Positions 59,563-64,000 of a stretch of DNA of 64,000 nt are shown in pieces; position 1 is the first letter of the stretch; each line of letters starts with the position of its first letter. The translations under genes and the position numbers were made by a program. Under the pieces are notes generated by a model, which searched no databases, was not told the DNA's origin, and saw nothing but the letters and a program-made list of their open reading frames with translations. The DNA lies in assembly GCA_000467715.1 (NCBI GenBank), contig AJFK01001090.1, positions 1 to 64,000 on the forward strand, written 5' to 3'. This DNA is from Hysterium pulicare CBS 123377. Taxonomy: Eukaryota; Ascomycota; Dothideomycetes; Hysteriales; Hysteriaceae.

Positions 59563-61054
59563 GTGTTACGATGTGCCCCGTTGGGCCGGTTGTTTATGGT
59601 GGTTGCTGCCTGGGGGTTTTGTTTCGGCTTGAAGCCACCTCCCAGTATCTGTTGGAGTACGACTGCCAGCCTGATCCCGGAGCTGCAGTTTGAGGATCTG
59701 CGAGGGCGAGTTTAGACGGGGAGGATTCGAGCTGCAGTTTGTGGGGGATTTCGACGCGATACGTCGATTATCAGGGATGAACTGGAGGACGGGTTTGATC
59801 GCAGCGAAAGCCTGAAGATGGAGGAAGAGAATCAAGAGCTCCCAGGCCGACAATTAGAAGTGTTCTTTGCGGTGCACCCACACATGTCCTTCACTCTAGC
59901 CGCCTGAGGCAGCCCGCGAGCTGAAAGCTGAAGGGAAAGCTGGCTGCGGCACAGCTACTGCGAGAAGCCGTTTGTGGCGCACAGCTTTGGACGAATCCTG
60001 GACATGCTATACATCTCAGCCCCCACGGGTGCATCATTCTCGCCATGGCTCGGTGCACACAAAAATAAAATAAGCCTTCCATCATGCACTTTTGCTACAT
60101 TGGTGAAAGCATGAGGGTCATCAAGCCCGCTCCGGCAAGCCAGAGAGCTTTGTCGGGAAAGGATAGACTATGCCAAGAATATAGGATGCGCTTGCACATG
60201 TCAGCTTTCGGCCTACTTGTCAGTAACCACCTCAAACAATTGGAAATATTGGGATAAATGTAGTACAGGCCAAGGCAGCGGATACCTGCATGAGTTTGTC
60301 TTGCACGAGCTCCATGTTTGAGTTGGGGGACTTCCGTCAGCGAAGCGCAATAGTTCAATGGCACGACGTTCGGAGATGTTGGAGGCGTGCTACAAGGCCC
60401 AGGTGTTAATACCTGCGCGCCAAATGAGATGCGATGCTGTGAGATATCTTGCGTCATTTCAAAGGCATGTACGATTGCTATGTGTTGCCCGAGGCCAAAG
60501 CACCAAGCCTTCCGCCGACAAGCTTCATCTTACGACCAATGAAGCTTTGAATAGTGTTGAGCACGATTTTCTACCTAAAAGCTAAAGATATACACAAACA
60601 CGAAAAAGAAAGTCTCAGAAATGAAGTACCACCATCATTCCAGCGCAGATGTCCAGATCCACGGCAAGCAGAGCAAAACGACCTGCACTTCGTTTGCCTC
60701 CCGCCATCAGTCTCCAGGGGAAAGCCCAGATGTATCTTTTTACGCAATAAGTTGAAGATCAAGTCCTCCTAATCGTCCATGCTGACTCCACCCAAGAGTC
60801 CGCCCGCATCATGTGTGTAAGAGTCTATTAGTACAACGAATGAAAAACGCTAGCTTGGGATGTTATGATCCGCTGCGTGGAAGAGAGAGAAAAGCAAAAG
60901 CAACGCAGCAGCGTCCTCCCAATGCAAAACGAGCCCCGCCCATGCAAACATTTAGGCTTCGTTAGATGAGTAGTAACCCGAAGCGCCTGCAAATGCTGGG
61001 AAAGAAAACACGAGTCATCAATTTCGTAGGGAAGAGGACGAGGAATTGGAGGGT
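59563..61054. other. Intergenic, 1.5 kb
   Basis: Promoter of the membrane protein (first 300 bp) and 3' flank of the HECT ligase. A minus frame at 60095-60457 (120 codons) has no recognisable content. Confidence 0.45.
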
Positions 61055-64000
61055 CTACGCGAAGCCGAAGTATTCGCTTCCTGCGGTCATGGCTGTGTAG
61101 AGCTGCTGGCGGAGGGCTTCATACGTCTCGTATTCTGGTAAATCGAGCTCTATTCATGTGGTTAGCATTGCCAAAATCTGCTTGGGGAGATTGTGAACTT
61201 ACGGTTGAAGCAGGTGTGGGAGCTAGGCAACCTGTCCTTGTTACCGTAATCCCGATGAATGTTGAAGCGGCTGAATCCATTCATGCCTTCCAGTTCCTTG
61301 AAGCCGTTGAGTGGGACTTTGCTAGTACCAGTGACAAACTGTAGCAATTTGGCTCGTTCTTCCTTATCGAACGACCGAACGGCCCGCCAGAACCACTGTA
61401 TCTGCGGAGAAGCCACTGTATAGTTATGATATTCGGTATTGTTCTTCCAGTCATCAACATTGATGTCTGGCAGACCGGAGATGAGAAGCTCTAACTCTTG
61501 TTCGCTGAAAATGGAGACGAGCTCAGCGGGCACAATGTCATGGAAGCCCTTCAGGAAATTGTCAAGTTGCTCTTGTACCGAACCGGTGAGACGGTGCTCT
61601 GTGACTAAGCGGACATATTCATGCTTGTTGTCCTCTGTAACAGGGATGTTGCGACCGTTCTCGATCAAATCGACAGTTCGGGTCTCGCCGAAGGCTTCAA
61701 CGTCAACGGAGAAGGTTTCAGTGATGATTTCGGTAATATCGTTCTCCAGCATCCATTGCAATGACTTGTAGTACTCCAGATCTAGAGTTTCCATATCCTT
61801 GAGGTTAACTGGCTTTCCGAGAATCTGTTTGTAGACCGCTCTGCTGAAGTGGCAATCAAGTACACGACCCTCGTAAAGTGCTTTGCCAATTATACGCCCG
61901 ATGAACTTGAAGAACATGAGGTGCTCTTGGTTGATTTCACTGAGACGATTTGGATGGAAAGTCGTGCGATCGGAGGCAACCGGAACGAACAAGGCATAGT
62001 CAGGATTGAACATTTGCCTCGCAAGTACCTGGAACCATTCTCGAGTGACACCACCAGCGTCGACACCCTCCTCGCCATGGAACCGAATGCTGAGCTTTCC
62101 ATACTTCATCTCATCGGCCGTCTTGAAGTATAACGACTTGAAAGAATCCAAGAACACTTGGTCACGACGGACGGCAAGTTGAAGTGGTTGATGAGGATGC
62201 CGAACATCTGCTCCGCGTTGATGAAGACGCCTACTGAAGTAATTGCGCTTGTTGTCAAATTCCAAAACCTTGGAGTTCTTCACGAGAAGAGAGAATGAGC
62301 CACTCATAAGCTTCGGACTCTGTCGCACCAAATCGTTCAAGATTTTGCGATGATCTTCGGTGAACGTGTAGAACAAACTCTCCATCCGTGACTCAGGAGG
62401 TGGGCTTGAAAGCGCGAACTCTTTCGCAAGTGACTTGCTTAGAGGAACATCTTTCAGCGAGGTGTTTTTACATACCAACATGAGAGTCTCAATCAGCGGA
62501 AGCAAAATTGTGGCCACGTTGAGCATGTTTCCTCTCTGTCGAATGACTGCTAAACATTCGCTAAGCTTGTTCCACAAAGGACCGAAGGTGGAATTTTCAA
62601 ATAGCGTCGTAAGGATGTCTTCCTTCTGAGAGGACTCCATAGCTTCTGCATCGCCCGTCGCTGGCTTGTCAGGTGATTCGGATCGCTTCGGATCGAAGAG
62701 GTAGTCCAGCGCAGTGAAAACGCGCAGAAGTTTTGTTTGATCAGAACTGGAGGGTGAGAATTTCGCAAGAGCCATGCCTTGTACGTCGGTCGGAGACTCG
62801 GCTTTCGATATTTGGCGAGTCAAGTCGTCGAGTTCCCTCAGTACGGTTTGGCCAAGAGCTTGGGCAATACCGATCAACTCTTTGCCAAATGTTTCCTTGG
62901 CTCCAGGGACAGGAGAGAGCTGATTGATTACAGAGAGGGTATCCCGGAATATCTTTCCGTTGCATTCTCGTTGCGCCAGGACGTTTGCTACAAGGCGAAG
63001 ATTGTACTCAGGAACCTCTGGAGGTACCATCGTCGGACGTGCCTTCGTCGATTTATCGTCACTGTCTTTACTTCCTTCACCCTGTTGGCTAGTATCTGCC
63101 TCCATGGTTTGTTCACCAGAAGCCTGCGTAACTCCTTCGGCCGAGGCATCCGGAGTGGTAGTCATTTCGGTGTCCTCAGTCGTTTGCGGGCCATTTTCTG
63201 TACGAGCCGCTGCTTGTTCAGAAGGTGTAGCTTGCTCAGCAGCGGTTTGTGGCTCACCAGATGCATCTCCTTCCTTCACTTCTTCCGCAGACTTGTCCTT
63301 TTCTTTCTTGAGCAGCGCTCGAAGAGGCGTCGTAATGATGACCAAAAGTGAGGCAAGCTGTTCCATGATTGTGGCGCTCTCGATGATCAGCTTCCGGTCA
63401 AGTAGGCCCAGTAGAGCATTCAAGGGGTATTTGGTAGCTTTCGTTTCCTTGGCCTTGCCTTTCCGATTGGCTCGAGTCTTGAAGCCAACCGCAGTCTCGT
63501 GTTCAGTTAAGAAAAAGGAAGCGATATGTGGATTCTCTCTAGTGAGCGACCACAACGTGCTTAGGCATTGCTGGACAACCATCAAGGGAGACACGTCAGG
63601 GTTCATAGGAAATTGACCAGTTGCAGCGCGCTTAGGTGGCTGTGGGGTTTTCTGCGCTGGTGTTTGCTTCGCACGAAGAGACAATTGAGCGAAACTCCGC
63701 TCCACTGCATTGACGTCTGCGCTGCCATCTTGGAGAATGGAAAGCAGAATGCTGATGACTTCTGCGCGATTTTGTCGATTTTCGCAAACATTCCTCAGGA
63801 TAAAACTGAGGCTCTGCTTCGCGCTACCATTCTGAGGAATGAACATGAGCCGGAGTAGTGTTGCAACGCCGGCTTTGTCCAGCATTTGCACGCATGGTCG
63901 AGCCTTCTTCTTTTGTGCCTGCTCGTCAGGCTGGTTTCGACGCTCTCCGCCACCAGAACTTCTGTATCGAGGGATGTAGTCGTGGAACTGATTCAGACGA
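61055..64000 (-). CDS. tom1: HECT E3 ubiquitin ligase, Tom1/HUWE1 family (C-terminal part)
   Basis: One long exon runs from the window edge (64000) to 61203, then an intron (61150-61202, GTAAGT...ATAG) and a last exon 61149-61055. The visible 963 residues are the C-terminal part of a protein that in this family is 3,500-4,000 aa; the 5' part lies beyond the window. The start of the visible frame is basic (QKKKARP), followed by helical repeats, a Ser/Thr/Glu-rich linker, and a complete HECT domain (last about 380 residues: SIRFHGEEGVDAGGVTREWF, FKFIGRIIGKALYEGR, LDCHFSRAVYKQIL). The catalytic cysteine sits in LPSSHTCFNQ, and the chain ends EYFGFA as in yeast Tom1. Roles in the family: ubiquitination of mRNA-export, ribosomal and histone substrates. 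Intact as far as seen. Confidence 0.95.

Noticed and set aside
60095-60457. 120-codon minus-strand frame
   Set aside because: No domain, signal or splice context; lies in the gap between two well-defined genes.

Overview
This is a gene-dense, multi-intron nuclear segment of a filamentous ascomycete. The evidence is short GT-AG introns (mostly 47-100 bp, CT-rich 3' ends, CTAAC/CTAAT-like branch sites), roughly 45% GC, intergenic gaps of 0.3-3 kb, and a fungal gene set: KAR9, a Tom1-type HECT ligase, fungal transcription factor domain 2, a PTH11-like 7TM protein, DUF1996, GH45 and a feruloyl esterase. The DUF7580 and C2H2/kinase remnants are of a kind I associate with Leotiomycetes (Helotiales); that assignment is inference. 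No prokaryotic, organellar, viral or LTR sequence was recognised.

Layout. 1-9.4 kb: F-box gene, F-box fragment, FAD monooxygenase, aldo-keto reductase (8 exons, one of 7 nt) and a RING protein. 9.4-12.6 kb: a long gene-free stretch with several TATA/CT-rich promoter-like modules. 12.6-19.3 kb: a membrane glycoprotein, an M28 carboxypeptidase (9 exons) and a possible small acidic protein. 20.3-23.4 kb: KAR9. 25.2-27.1 kb: secreted feruloyl esterase and a small cysteine-rich secreted protein. 28.3-34.4 kb: unusual ribosomal stalk P1, SDR, DUF5872-like basic protein, 8-exon P450. 35.4-37.2 kb: secreted DUF1996 protein. 38.4-40.0 kb: two unrecognised genes, one an internal tandem duplication. 40.3-45.8 kb: transcription factor-like gene divergent from a beta-carbonic anhydrase, then a PTH11-like receptor. 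47.7-48.7 kb: GPI-anchored GH45 protein. 49.8-55.3 kb: two decayed genes head to head, DUF7580 family and C2H2-finger/MEKK-like kinase. 55.5-55.9 kb: a short dispersed repeat. 56.2-59.6 kb: a second membrane glycoprotein. 61.1-64.0 kb: C-terminal half of a HECT ubiquitin ligase, running off the end.

How it fits together. Most of the window is a mixture of housekeeping genes (KAR9, Tom1, P1, carbonic anhydrase) and accessory genes for plant-matter attack, secretion, redox chemistry and self/non-self-type signalling. There is no classical biosynthetic cluster: the monooxygenase and reductase are adjacent on one strand, and the P450 stands alone. The most interesting signals are a 7-nt microexon with a GC-AG intron, a GH45 protein that has lost its catalytic acid, a stalk protein P1 with a non-canonical tail, an unrecognised duplicated domain, and the head-to-head DUF7580 / C2H2-pseudokinase remnant pair. 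All exon models were built by eye from splice signals, reading phase and family resemblance.
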